DNA of 18,966 nucleotides from Bacteroidales bacterium (GTDB lineage: Bacteria > Bacteroidota > Bacteroidia > Bacteroidales > UBA932). Under the pieces are notes generated by a model. That model ran no database searches. It saw only the letters and a list, made by a program, of their open reading frames with translations, and was not told the DNA's origin. Every line of letters starts with the position of its first letter. The stretch's first letter is position 1. Positions 7,314-14,487 of the stretch are shown one piece after another. Where the stretch lies: positions 1 through 18,966 of the forward strand of contig JAGAAF010000029.1 of assembly GCA_017615435.1 (NCBI GenBank), in the 5' to 3' direction. The position numbers and the translations under genes were made by a program.

Positions 7314-7676
7314 ATGTTGGAGGAAGATTTCAGATTGAGGGTTTTCGTAACCGTCGCCGAGCTCGGGGGCTTTTCTGCCGCTGCGCGCGAACTGGGCGTG
7401 AGCCAGTCCGCGGTGAGCCAGAACATAGCCGAGCTCGAGCGCCAGGCGGGAGTCGTTCTTTTCGAGCGCTCCAGAAGTTCTCTTTCCATCACTCCGGCAG
7501 GCGAATCCCTTAAGAAATACGCCGACGAAATACTCCACTGGTATGGCGCCGCGAACGATTCCCTGGACCCTTCGAAGCAGGCTGAAGAGCCGCTGGAAGT
7601 CCAGCTGAACGGTTCTCGGACGGTGCAGATCTGGAGCACGGGCGGCGACCTTCACCTGAAACTTAAAGAATACTGA
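7314..7676 (+). CDS. LysR-type helix-turn-helix protein lacking an effector domain, 120 aa
   Basis: This is a DNA-binding regulator made only of the LysR-type winged helix. Residues 18-37 (GGFSAAARELGVSQSAVSQN) are the helix-turn-helix. They are followed by the wing (ERQAGVVLFERS) and the SITPAGESLKKYADEIL linker helix that dimerises full-length LysR proteins. The usual 200-residue substrate-binding domain is absent. Instead about 40 polar residues end at a normal stop, so it is a stand-alone form and not an obvious truncation. The ATG at 7314 is preferred over the in-frame TTG at 7305, which overlaps the -7 box. It is 16 bases upstream of a large lipoprotein gene and divergent from the repeat-protein operon, either of which it may control. 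Confidence 0.85.
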   Translation: MLEEDFRLRVFVTVAELGGFSAAARELGVSQSAVSQNIAELERQAGVVLFERSRSSLSITPAGESLKKYADEILHWYGAANDSLDPSKQAEEPLEVQLNGSRTVQIWSTGGDLHLKLKEY

Positions 7677-7692
7677 TCAAATATGAATTACT

Positions 7693-8952
7693 ATGAAAAC
7701 TTCAAAATTGACTCTCGCGGCCCTTGCGGCCGCCTGCACGTTGCTGGCAGCATCGTGCTCGACTTCCAGAAAGATTGATTCTATCCGCGGCGCTTCCCGC
7801 ACCGCATCTCTGTCGTTGCCCGAACTGAGTGAGGAAAAGGTCACTCAGATCCGGCAGACTAAGGTTGAGGACCTTACCGTGAAGGATGACGACGGGCGTG
7901 AGCTGCATATTATGCGTGCCGTTCGGGATTCCCTCACCGGCGAAATGGTCGCATCGGAGCAACTGCGGCCGGCAGTGCTCGTGGCGCGTTTCCGAAATGT
8001 GGCGGAACGTCTCGGGGTGATTGACCTTGATTTTATGATAGTGGTGAGCGATTCGCTTCAGGATCCGGAGTGGCAGCTGCGCTTCGAACCGGTTATGTAC
8101 GTGCTTCAGGACACCCTGCACCTGAATCCGGTGCTGATTACGGGCGAAGATTTCCGGCGCGCCCAGCTCCGCGGGTACGACCGCTACGACCGGTACCTGC
8201 GGAGCCTCGCGCGCGACAGCTCGCTCTTTGTCAACCACGGGCAGGTGGATATGTTTATGGACCGTACGGCAAGCCTCAGCAGGGAAGAGGTGGAGGAGCA
8301 CTACTCCCGCCGTGGACTCAAATGGCTCAACGCCAGGCGCGCTTCCCGAAAGGACGAACTGCGTCGCAGGTATATCCGGGTGCCCATCGAGCCGGAGTAC
8401 GCCCGTCTGGACACGGTGTGCCGCAGTTCGAGCCCGTTCGTGTACGTGTACTCGCACCGCCTGCAGACCCGCCCGGGCCTTCGAAAGGTGACGGTCGCCG
8501 TGGAGGGCAGCATCTACCGTGGGGATAAGCTTCTCTGCCCGCTGCCCCAAAGCGAGCCGGTTACCTTCTATGTGAGCTCGCTCAGCTCTATGGCCGATTC
8601 CACCTTCGTTCCCGCTGCCGATACCGCCTATGTCCGTGCGATTGACCTCCTGCGCGACCGCGACTACAAACGGGCGCTGGCGGTACTCACGCCCTACCGC
8701 GACTACAACACGGCCGTGGCCTACCTCGCCCTCGACTACAACGCGACCGCGGCGGAGATCCTGGAGAGCCTGCCGTCTTCGCCGGGAGTGGACTATCTTC
8801 TCGCGCTCTCCTATTCCCGCCGCGGCCGCGAGCCCGAGGCCGTGGAACATCTTGTCAGGGCCGTTGCCGCCGAACCCGCATATAAATATCGCGGCAACCT
8901 CGATCCGGAGATTGCCGCGATAATCAGGAAGTATGCTCTGTTCGAGGATTAG
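7693..8952 (+). CDS. Putative outer-membrane lipoprotein with TPR-like C-terminus, 419 aa
   Basis: I do not recognise the family well. The N-terminus is a type II signal (MKTSKLTLAALAAACTLLAASC) with a lipobox and lipidation at Cys22. The middle (about 60-300) is rich in beta strands and charged residues, including AEFR-like strands and repeated Tyr-Asp-Arg stretches (RGYDRYDRYLRSL). About 318-405 looks like degenerate TPR helices (YVRAIDLLRDRDYKRALAVL, then EPEAVEHLVRAVAAEP). This architecture suggests a surface or periplasmic scaffold protein in the Bacteroidales envelope. It follows the LysR-domain gene by 16 bases and is probably co-transcribed. Its stop overlaps the nifJ stop tail to tail by four bases. 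The TPR call is from pattern only. Confidence 0.7.
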   Translation: MKTSKLTLAALAAACTLLAASCSTSRKIDSIRGASRTASLSLPELSEEKVTQIRQTKVEDLTVKDDDGRELHIMRAVRDSLTGEMVASEQLRPAVLVARFRNVAERLGVIDLDFMIVVSDSLQDPEWQLRFEPVMYVLQDTLHLNPVLITGEDFRRAQLRGYDRYDRYLRSLARDSSLFVNHGQVDMFMDRTASLSREEVEEHYSRRGLKWLNARRASRKDELRRRYIRVPIEPEYARLDTVCRSSSPFVYVYSHRLQTRPGLRKVTVAVEGSIYRGDKLLCPLPQSEPVTFYVSSLSSMADSTFVPAADTAYVRAIDLLRDRDYKRALAVLTPYRDYNTAVAYLALDYNATAAEILESLPSSPGVDYLLALSYSRRGREPEAVEHLVRAVAAEPAYKYRGNLDPEIAAIIRKYALFED

Positions 8953-11900
8953 TCCTGCGAAGCGAGCTTCTTGTACGAGTTGTAACGGATCTTCGCGTAC
9001 TCTTCAGTCTTCTTGAGCAGCTCTTCAGCCCTGTCGGGGAAGAGTTTGCTCAGGGAGGCGAAGCGAACCTCACCCTTCAGGAAGTCCTGGAACTTGGTCC
9101 AGTCGGGCTCCTTGCTGTCAAGCACGAAACCGTTCTGTCCCTGCTCCTCGAGCTCGGGGTTGAAGTGGTACAGATGCCAGTAGCCGCAGTCGACCGCAAG
9201 CTTCTCTTCCTTCTGGCTCAGACCCATACCGGCCTTGAGACCGTGGTTGATACAAGGAGCGTAGGCGATGATGAGCGACGGTCCGTCGTAGGCCTCGGCC
9301 TCCTTGATGACCTTCATAAACTGCACGGGGCTTGCACCCATAGCGACCTGGGCCACATAGACGTAGCCGTAGCTCATAGCCATCATTCCGAGGTCTTTCT
9401 TGCGTATTTTCTTGCCGCTGGCGGCGAATTTCGCGATAGCGCCGGCAGGGGTGGCCTTGGAAGACTGGCCGCCGGTGTTGGAATAGACCTCCGTGTCGAG
9501 CACGAGGATGTTCACATTCTCGCCGCTTGCAAGGACGTGGTCCAGTCCGCCGTAGCCGATATCGTAGGAAGCGCCGTCGCCGCCGATGATCCACTGGCTG
9601 CGGGCGGGGATGTAGTCCTTAAGGGCCAGCAGGCTCTTGCTGGTCTCGCAGCCGCAGGCCTCCATCAGAGGAACGAGCTTGTCGGCAACCTCGCGGGTGA
9701 CGTCGTAGTTCCCGCGGTTGTCGAGCCACTTCTGGTAGAGTTCCTTCATCTCTGCGGAGCACTTCGGACACTCGAGACCCTTCTGCATAAGGGCGGCGAC
9801 AGTGTCGCGCAGACGCTCGGAGCCGAGCCTGATACCGTAACCGAATTCGCAGAAGTCCTCGAAGAGGGAGTTCTGCCAGGCGGGACCGTGGCCCTTCGCA
9901 TCGGTGCAGTAAGGCGAGGCAGGGAAGGAGGCGCCGTAGATCGAGGAACAGCCGGTAGCGTTCGAGATCATCATACGGTCGCCGAAGAGCTGGGTGATGT
10001 TCTTGATGTAAGGGGTCTCGCCGCATCCTGCGCAGGCGCCGCTGAACTCGAAGAGCGGCTGCGCGAACTGCGAGGCCTTCATATTGCTCTTCGGATCGAA
10101 CGGGGTCTTGTAACCGACCTTGCTGTTCAGCCAGTCGTAGTTTGTCTGCTCGGCGACATTCTCGTCGTACGGGGCCATAGTGAGGGCCTTGTCCTTCGCG
10201 AGGCAGACGTCCACACAGTTGCCGCAGCCTGTACAGTCGGCCACGGAGGTGGCGAGGGCATACTTGTATTCCTTGAGGTTGGCTTTGCCGTCGGAGATCT
10301 TGAGTCCGGCGGGAGCCGCCTTGGCTTCTTCTTCGGTGAGAAGGAACGGACGGATGGCGGCGTGAGGGCAGACGAAGGCGCAGGTGTTGCACTGGATACA
10401 CTTCTCTGCGTCCCACACGGGAACCATCACGGCCACTCCGCGCTTCTCGTAAGCGGCGGTGCCGGCGGGCATAGTGCCGTCCTGGTAGGGGAGGAATGCG
10501 CTGACGGGCAGAGAATCTCCTGCCTGGGCGTTCACGACGTCTGCGATTTCCTTCACGAACGGGGTCGCGAGGCGGGCGGCGTTCACGTTCACGAACTTTG
10601 CGGTAATGTCAGCCCACTCTGCCGGGATGGCGACTTCCTTGTACTCGCCTCCGCGGTCGATGGCGGCGTAGTTCATATTGACCACGTTCTCGCCCTTCTT
10701 GCCGTAGCTCTTGAGGGCTGCGTCCTTCATATACTTCACTGCGTCGGCCTCGGGGATGATGCCGGTAATGCGGAAGAATGCGCTCTGGAGGATGGTGTTG
10801 GTCCTTCCGCCAAGGCCTATCTCAGCTGCGATCTTGGTAGCGTTGATGATATAGAGCTTGACGTGCTTGCGGCCGATGGTGCCCTTCACGAAGTCCGGGA
10901 TGCGCTCGAGTGTCTCCTTCTCGTCCCAGAGGGAGTTGAGAAGCAGCGAGCCGCCGTCCTTGATGCCCTTGAGCACGTCGTATTTCTCGAGATACGAAGG
11001 GACGTGGCAGGCCACGAAGTCAGGAGTGTTCACAAGATACGGGGCGTGGATGGGCTGCTTGCCGAAACGGAGGTGAGAGCAGGTGTAACCGCCGGACTTC
11101 TTCGAATCGTAGTCGAAGTATGCCTGGCTGTACAGATCAGTATGAGTACCGATGATCTTGATGGTATTCTTGTTGGCGCCCACGGTACCGTCTGAACCCA
11201 GACCGAAGAACTTGCACTCTGTGGTGCCGGCCTTGACGATACTGACTTCCTCCTTCACGGGGAGGCTCTTGAAGGTCACGTCGTCCACGATACCGATAGT
11301 GAAGTCGTTCTTCGGAGCTTTGAGAGCGAGGTTGTCGAACACCGCGATAATCTGCGCGGGGGTGGTGTCCTTGCTGGAAAGACCATAGCGGCCGCCTACG
11401 ATGAGGGGAGCGTTCTCCGCACCCTGAAAGACGGTCTTGATGTCCTGATAAAGGGGCTCTCCGAGAGCTCCGGGCTCCTTCGTCCTGTCCAGAACGGCGA
11501 TGCGCTTGACTGTCTTCGGGAGTGCCTTGAGGAAGTATTTCGAGCTGAACGGGCGGTAGAGATGCACGGCGATGACGCCGAGCTTCGTGCGGCCCTGGGA
11601 TGCGAGATAATCGATGGTTTCGCGTATAGTCTCTGTGACCGAACCCATAGCGATGATGACGTCTTCAGCGTCCTTGGCTCCGTAGTAATCGAACGGACGG
11701 TACTGGCGGCCGCTGATTTCTCCGATCTCGCCCATATAGCGGGCTACTATGTCCGGGATGGCTTCATAGGCCTGGTTGCGCGATTCGACCGCCTGGAAGT
11801 AAACGTCTCCGTTCTGGGCGGTACCCCTTGTCACAGGGGCGTTCGGGTTGAGGGCGCGTGCCCTGAAGCCCGCGAGAGCCTTGTCGCTGATGAGCTTCTT

Positions 11901-12479
11901 GAGTTCCTCTTCATCGAGGGCTTCAATCTTCTGCACTTCGTGCGAGGTGCGGAAGCCGTCGAAGAAATGCAGGAACGGGATGCTGCCCTTGATGGCTGCG
12001 AGATGCGCCACGGCGGCCATATCCTGGGCTTCCTGCACTGAGCCGGAAGCGAGCATAGCGAAGCCGGTCTGGCGGCAGGCCATCACATCCTGATGGTCGC
12101 CGAAAATTGAAAGTGCGTGCGAGGCGAGCGCGCGGGCCGAAACGTGGAAGACTGCGGGAAGCATTTCGCCCGCGATCTTGTACATATTCGGTATCATAAG
12201 GAGGAGACCCTGTGATGCGGTGAAGGTGGTGGTGAGGGCGCCTGCCTGCAGCGAGCCGTGCACCGCCGCTGCGGCTCCGGCCTCACTCTGCATCTCGGTG
12301 ACCTTCACTGTTTCGCCCCAGAAATTCAGTTTTCCGTGGGCTGCCCACTCATCGACATTTTCTGCCATCGTCGAGGAAGGCGTGATAGGGTAGATGGCCG
12401 CGTGCTCGCTGAACAGATATGCGATTCCGCTCGCGGCCTGGTTACCGTCACAGGTAATGAATTTTTTCTCTTTGGACAT
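8949..12479 (-). CDS. nifJ: Pyruvate:ferredoxin (flavodoxin) oxidoreductase, 1176 aa
   Basis: This enzyme oxidises pyruvate with CoA to acetyl-CoA and CO2 and reduces ferredoxin; it is central to anaerobic energy metabolism. The single-chain, roughly 1,180-residue form is complete. The N-terminal domain has the YPITPSSTMAE substrate motif (near residues 30-40). A ferredoxin-like insert holds CIQCNTCAFVCP (about 694-705) and CTGCGNCVDVC (about 748-758). The third cluster begins with CAGCGE (about 814) and is completed by the later NATGCSS. The thiamine diphosphate site runs from GDGASYDIGYGG (about 965) to NTGGQ (about 1000). The ATG at 12479 (MSKEKKFITCDGNQAA) matches the family start; an in-frame ATG at 12524 adds an unrelated tail and is rejected. 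It is a single gene with its own promoter. Confidence 0.95.
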   Translation of the reverse strand: MSKEKKFITCDGNQAASGIAYLFSEHAAIYPITPSSTMAENVDEWAAHGKLNFWGETVKVTEMQSEAGAAAAVHGSLQAGALTTTFTASQGLLLMIPNMYKIAGEMLPAVFHVSARALASHALSIFGDHQDVMACRQTGFAMLASGSVQEAQDMAAVAHLAAIKGSIPFLHFFDGFRTSHEVQKIEALDEEELKKLISDKALAGFRARALNPNAPVTRGTAQNGDVYFQAVESRNQAYEAIPDIVARYMGEIGEISGRQYRPFDYYGAKDAEDVIIAMGSVTETIRETIDYLASQGRTKLGVIAVHLYRPFSSKYFLKALPKTVKRIAVLDRTKEPGALGEPLYQDIKTVFQGAENAPLIVGGRYGLSSKDTTPAQIIAVFDNLALKAPKNDFTIGIVDDVTFKSLPVKEEVSIVKAGTTECKFFGLGSDGTVGANKNTIKIIGTHTDLYSQAYFDYDSKKSGGYTCSHLRFGKQPIHAPYLVNTPDFVACHVPSYLEKYDVLKGIKDGGSLLLNSLWDEKETLERIPDFVKGTIGRKHVKLYIINATKIAAEIGLGGRTNTILQSAFFRITGIIPEADAVKYMKDAALKSYGKKGENVVNMNYAAIDRGGEYKEVAIPAEWADITAKFVNVNAARLATPFVKEIADVVNAQAGDSLPVSAFLPYQDGTMPAGTAAYEKRGVAVMVPVWDAEKCIQCNTCAFVCPHAAIRPFLLTEEEAKAAPAGLKISDGKANLKEYKYALATSVADCTGCGNCVDVCLAKDKALTMAPYDENVAEQTNYDWLNSKVGYKTPFDPKSNMKASQFAQPLFEFSGACAGCGETPYIKNITQLFGDRMMISNATGCSSIYGASFPASPYCTDAKGHGPAWQNSLFEDFCEFGYGIRLGSERLRDTVAALMQKGLECPKCSAEMKELYQKWLDNRGNYDVTREVADKLVPLMEACGCETSKSLLALKDYIPARSQWIIGGDGASYDIGYGGLDHVLASGENVNILVLDTEVYSNTGGQSSKATPAGAIAKFAASGKKIRKKDLGMMAMSYGYVYVAQVAMGASPVQFMKVIKEAEAYDGPSLIIAYAPCINHGLKAGMGLSQKEEKLAVDCGYWHLYHFNPELEEQGQNGFVLDSKEPDWTKFQDFLKGEVRFASLSKLFPDRAEELLKKTEEYAKIRYNSYKKLASQD

Positions 12480-12531
12480 AGTGTTATTTATAGATTGTTT
12501 TAGATTTTTAGCACAATTGCACAATATCGTA

Positions 12532-12562
12532 CAAATTTAATCATTCTTGCTCGAAAATGCAA
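12532..12562 (-). promoter_or_regulatory. Promoter of nifJ
   Basis: On the minus strand TTG (12562-12560) and TAAATTTG (12539-12532) are 20 bases apart, matching the Bacteroidota consensus. The start codon is about 52 bases after the box, so this transcript has a real AU-rich leader. Confidence 0.6.
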
Positions 12563-12801
12563 CGAATAATTTTTTGTTGTTGCCTGGTTGATATTCTTGG
12601 TCTTTCCTTCCTGAACGATTATTGCCCCATTCTTAATCCGTGGCGCCCAACTCCTTATCTATCAGCCAATTACCAAAACTCGACTCCAAGAATTTCGGAG
12701 CCGAGTTTAACGATCTGCCTGATTGCCAGCCACTTAGGCGCCACCGCTTTTTCAATAATGAGCGGAAAGCCCCGGCAAGAAAGGGGGACCTTTCGTGATT
12801 C
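12563..12801. other. Intergenic region with a strong inverted repeat
   Basis: No credible gene is seen. A hairpin is formed by 12676-12682 with 12702-12708 (7 bp), continued after one mismatch by 12684-12687 with 12697-12700 and closed by a nine-base loop. On the minus strand it is followed by TTTTGG, so it may terminate the msrA-yccF transcript, though the T-run is short. A weaker 5-bp stem, CCGCT with AGCGG, lies at about 12743-12764. Confidence 0.45.
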
Positions 12802-13170
12802 TTACCTCAGATGCTGCCCGAAGGGGAAGGCGGCGGCTGGGATCATCTTGAAGTGCTGGACTCCGAGGGGAATTCCGATGATGGTGATGCAGAAGAGAAG
12901 GCCGCAGACGATGTGGATTGCGGCGACTTCCCAGAATCCGCCGAGAATCCAGATAATGTTCATCGCGACAGACAGGCAGCCGGGCTCGTTCTCGCCGAAC
13001 TGCATCTCCCTGCCGAAAGGCCACATAACATAGTTGCCAAGTTTGAACAACTGCACTCCGAACGGAATTCCGATAATGGTAATGCACATCAGCAAACCGA
13101 CCAGATAGTAAAAGAAGGCAATCTCCAATCCTCCGAAGATCAGCCACAAGATGTTTCCTATAACTTTCAT
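12802..13170 (-). CDS. YccF family (DUF307) membrane protein, 122 aa
   Basis: This is a small inner-membrane protein of the YccF family; the biochemical role is unknown. It is an internal duplication. The segment LVGLLMCITIIGIPFGVQLF followed by an aromatic-rich WPFGRE (about residues 23-54) is repeated as VCGLLFCITIIGIPLGVQHF ... FPFG (about 87-119). Each copy is a hydrophobic hairpin ending in a conserved Phe/Trp-Pro-Phe-Gly. Length and repeat spacing are typical of the family. Its ATG overlaps the msrA stop by four bases (ATGA), so translation is probably coupled to msrA. A functional link to methionine oxidation repair is possible but rests only on this overlap. Confidence 0.9.
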   Translation of the reverse strand: MKVIGNILWLIFGGLEIAFFYYLVGLLMCITIIGIPFGVQLFKLGNYVMWPFGREMQFGENEPGCLSVAMNIIWILGGFWEVAAIHIVCGLLFCITIIGIPLGVQHFKMIPAAAFPFGQHLR

Positions 13171-13661
13171 ATCAATTTGAATAATTCGGGATTTAAATGA
13201 CAGTAGCCGCCGGGGTTCTTGTCCAGGTAATCCTGGTGATATTCGTCGGCCGTGTAGAACTTATCCACAGGCTGCAACTCCACAGGCAGCGCCTGGACGC
13301 CGAGAGCCGCGGTGACCCGGGCGAAAACGTCCTCCAGCACGGCGCGATCTTCCACATCCTTATAATATGCGCCCGTGCGATAGCGCGTGCCTTCGTCCTC
13401 GCCTTGTTTGTTCAGGCTGAGCGGATCGATTATCTTGAAAAACAGTTCGGCAAGCCTCTGCAAGCTGACACGGGAGGGGTCATAGACTATGTGCACGCAC
13501 TCGGCGTAGCCGGTGTCGTCTTTATAAACTTCTTCGTAGGTGGGGTTGTCGGTATGGCCATTCACGAAACCGACCTCGGTCCGGAGGACTCCGTCTATCC
13601 TCTTGAAGAACTTCTGGGCGCCCCAGAAGCAGCCTGCCGCAAACCATATTTCTTTTTCCAT
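13167..13661 (-). CDS. msrA: Peptide-methionine (S)-S-oxide reductase, 164 aa
   Basis: MsrA reduces the S epimer of methionine sulfoxide in proteins, using thioredoxin. The catalytic motif GCFWG is at residues 10-14 with nucleophile Cys11. The Glu/Tyr active-site region (GHTDNPTYEEVYKDDTGYAECVHIVYDP), the FFKIIDPLSLNKQGEDEGTRYRTGAYY core and the AxEYHQDYL segment are all present. A C-terminal GGYCHLN supplies a likely recycling Cys. The ATG at 13661 is used; the TTG at 13664 only adds one residue. The -7 box TACTTTTG ends four bases upstream, so the mRNA appears leaderless. It is the first gene of a two-gene operon with the YccF protein and shares a divergent promoter region with the SGNH hydrolase. 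No msrB is fused or adjacent. Confidence 0.95.
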   Translation of the reverse strand: MEKEIWFAAGCFWGAQKFFKRIDGVLRTEVGFVNGHTDNPTYEEVYKDDTGYAECVHIVYDPSRVSLQRLAELFFKIIDPLSLNKQGEDEGTRYRTGAYYKDVEDRAVLEDVFARVTAALGVQALPVELQPVDKFYTADEYHQDYLDKNPGGYCHLNPELFKLI

Positions 13662-13665
13662 CAAT

Positions 13666-13673
13666 CAAAAGTA
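13666..13673 (-). promoter_or_regulatory. -7 box of msrA-yccF
   Basis: The minus strand reads TACTTTTG (13673-13666), a match to TAnnTTTG, four bases before the msrA ATG. No -33 TTG at standard spacing is evident. Confidence 0.5.
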
Positions 13674-13685
13674 GCAATAATTTCT

Positions 13686-13693
13686 TATTTTTG
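13686..13693 (+). promoter_or_regulatory. -7 box of the SGNH hydrolase/phosphate symporter operon
   Basis: The plus strand reads TATTTTTG at 13686-13693, a match to TAnnTTTG, 17 bases before the ATG at 13711. An in-frame GTG at 13693 overlaps the box, which excludes it as the start. Confidence 0.5.
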
Positions 13694-13710
13694 TGGAAAC
13701 CGAACCCATT

Positions 13711-14487
13711 ATGAAGAGATTCCTTCTCGCTGCCGCGGCAGCACTGATAGCGCTCGGCGCCTGTGCGCAGGGAGTGCCGGATCCGGCAGCGCACACTCTC
13801 AGGCCCGATCCCAAGGTCGCGAAGCACAGCCCCTATAAAGCGAGCAAAAACTACGGCAAACGCATCGCCGTGTTCGGCGGTTCGCTCTCCGTGCACAAAG
13901 AATCCGACGCCGCAAAGCAGATATGGGCGAACCTCCTCAACGCAGAGGTCGTGACCTACGGCGTGGGCGGCGCAGGCTTCGCCCGAGAGCAAGGGTACAC
14001 CCTTCAGAAGCAGGTGGAGGAAGCCGGAGTATTCGACATCTATGTCCTCTGGGCCAGCACGAACGACTATAACGGCCAGAAAGAATGCGGCACCTGGAAG
14101 GACTACACCGAGTTGGACGGTTATGATGAATCGAAGCGCAACACCCAGTGCGGCGGTATCAACTACTGCATAAAGACTCTGCTCGAAAAGAATCCCAACG
14201 CGGAAATCTATTTCTTCACCTCGCTGCGATTCTTCAACAACGAAGCGGGCAACAATCCCTTCAGCACGAAGGCGAACACGACAGGAAAAACCTTCGCCGA
14301 TTACGTGCAGGGGCAGAAAGACTGCTGCGCTTATTACGGCATTCCCGTCCTGGACCAGTTCAACCTCCAGGGCATCAACAAATTCAACGTTAGTAAGTAT
14401 TACCTCGAAGACCGTCTGCATATGAGGGAAGAGGGTTACCGCAAGATCGGTCCCGTGCAGGCAGCCTTCCTCGCAAATGGTTTCTGA
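13711..14487 (+). CDS. SGNH/GDSL-type hydrolase, putative lipoprotein, 258 aa
   Basis: This is an esterase/lipase-fold enzyme exported to the envelope; the substrate is unknown. The N-terminus MKRFLLAAAAALIALGAC is a type II signal with a lipobox and Cys18. The SGNH blocks are in order: FGGSLS with nucleophile Ser58 (Gly-Gly-Ser in place of Gly-Asp-Ser), the oxyanion Gly in YGVGGAGF (83-90), STNDY with Asn118, and DRLHMREEGY with Asp234 and His237. This makes a complete catalytic set. The large insertion at about 120-150 and the six Cys in the mature part are unusual. Its TGA shares one base with the ATG of the phosphate symporter gene, so the two are translationally coupled. It could release phosphate or acyl groups from a substrate, but that is only suggested by the neighbour. 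Confidence 0.85.
   Translation: MKRFLLAAAAALIALGACAQGVPDPAAHTLRPDPKVAKHSPYKASKNYGKRIAVFGGSLSVHKESDAAKQIWANLLNAEVVTYGVGGAGFAREQGYTLQKQVEEAGVFDIYVLWASTNDYNGQKECGTWKDYTELDGYDESKRNTQCGGINYCIKTLLEKNPNAEIYFFTSLRFFNNEAGNNPFSTKANTTGKTFADYVQGQKDCCAYYGIPVLDQFNLQGINKFNVSKYYLEDRLHMREEGYRKIGPVQAAFLANGF

Noticed and set aside
9165..11195. A 676-codon plus-strand open frame
   Set aside because: It is wholly antisense to nifJ, whose motifs are unmistakable; the composition is typical of a GC-rich shadow frame.
12557..13033. A 158-codon plus-strand open frame in the nifJ-yccF gap
   Set aside because: Its second half is antisense to the YccF gene and its first half is non-coding in character; no promoter or domain.
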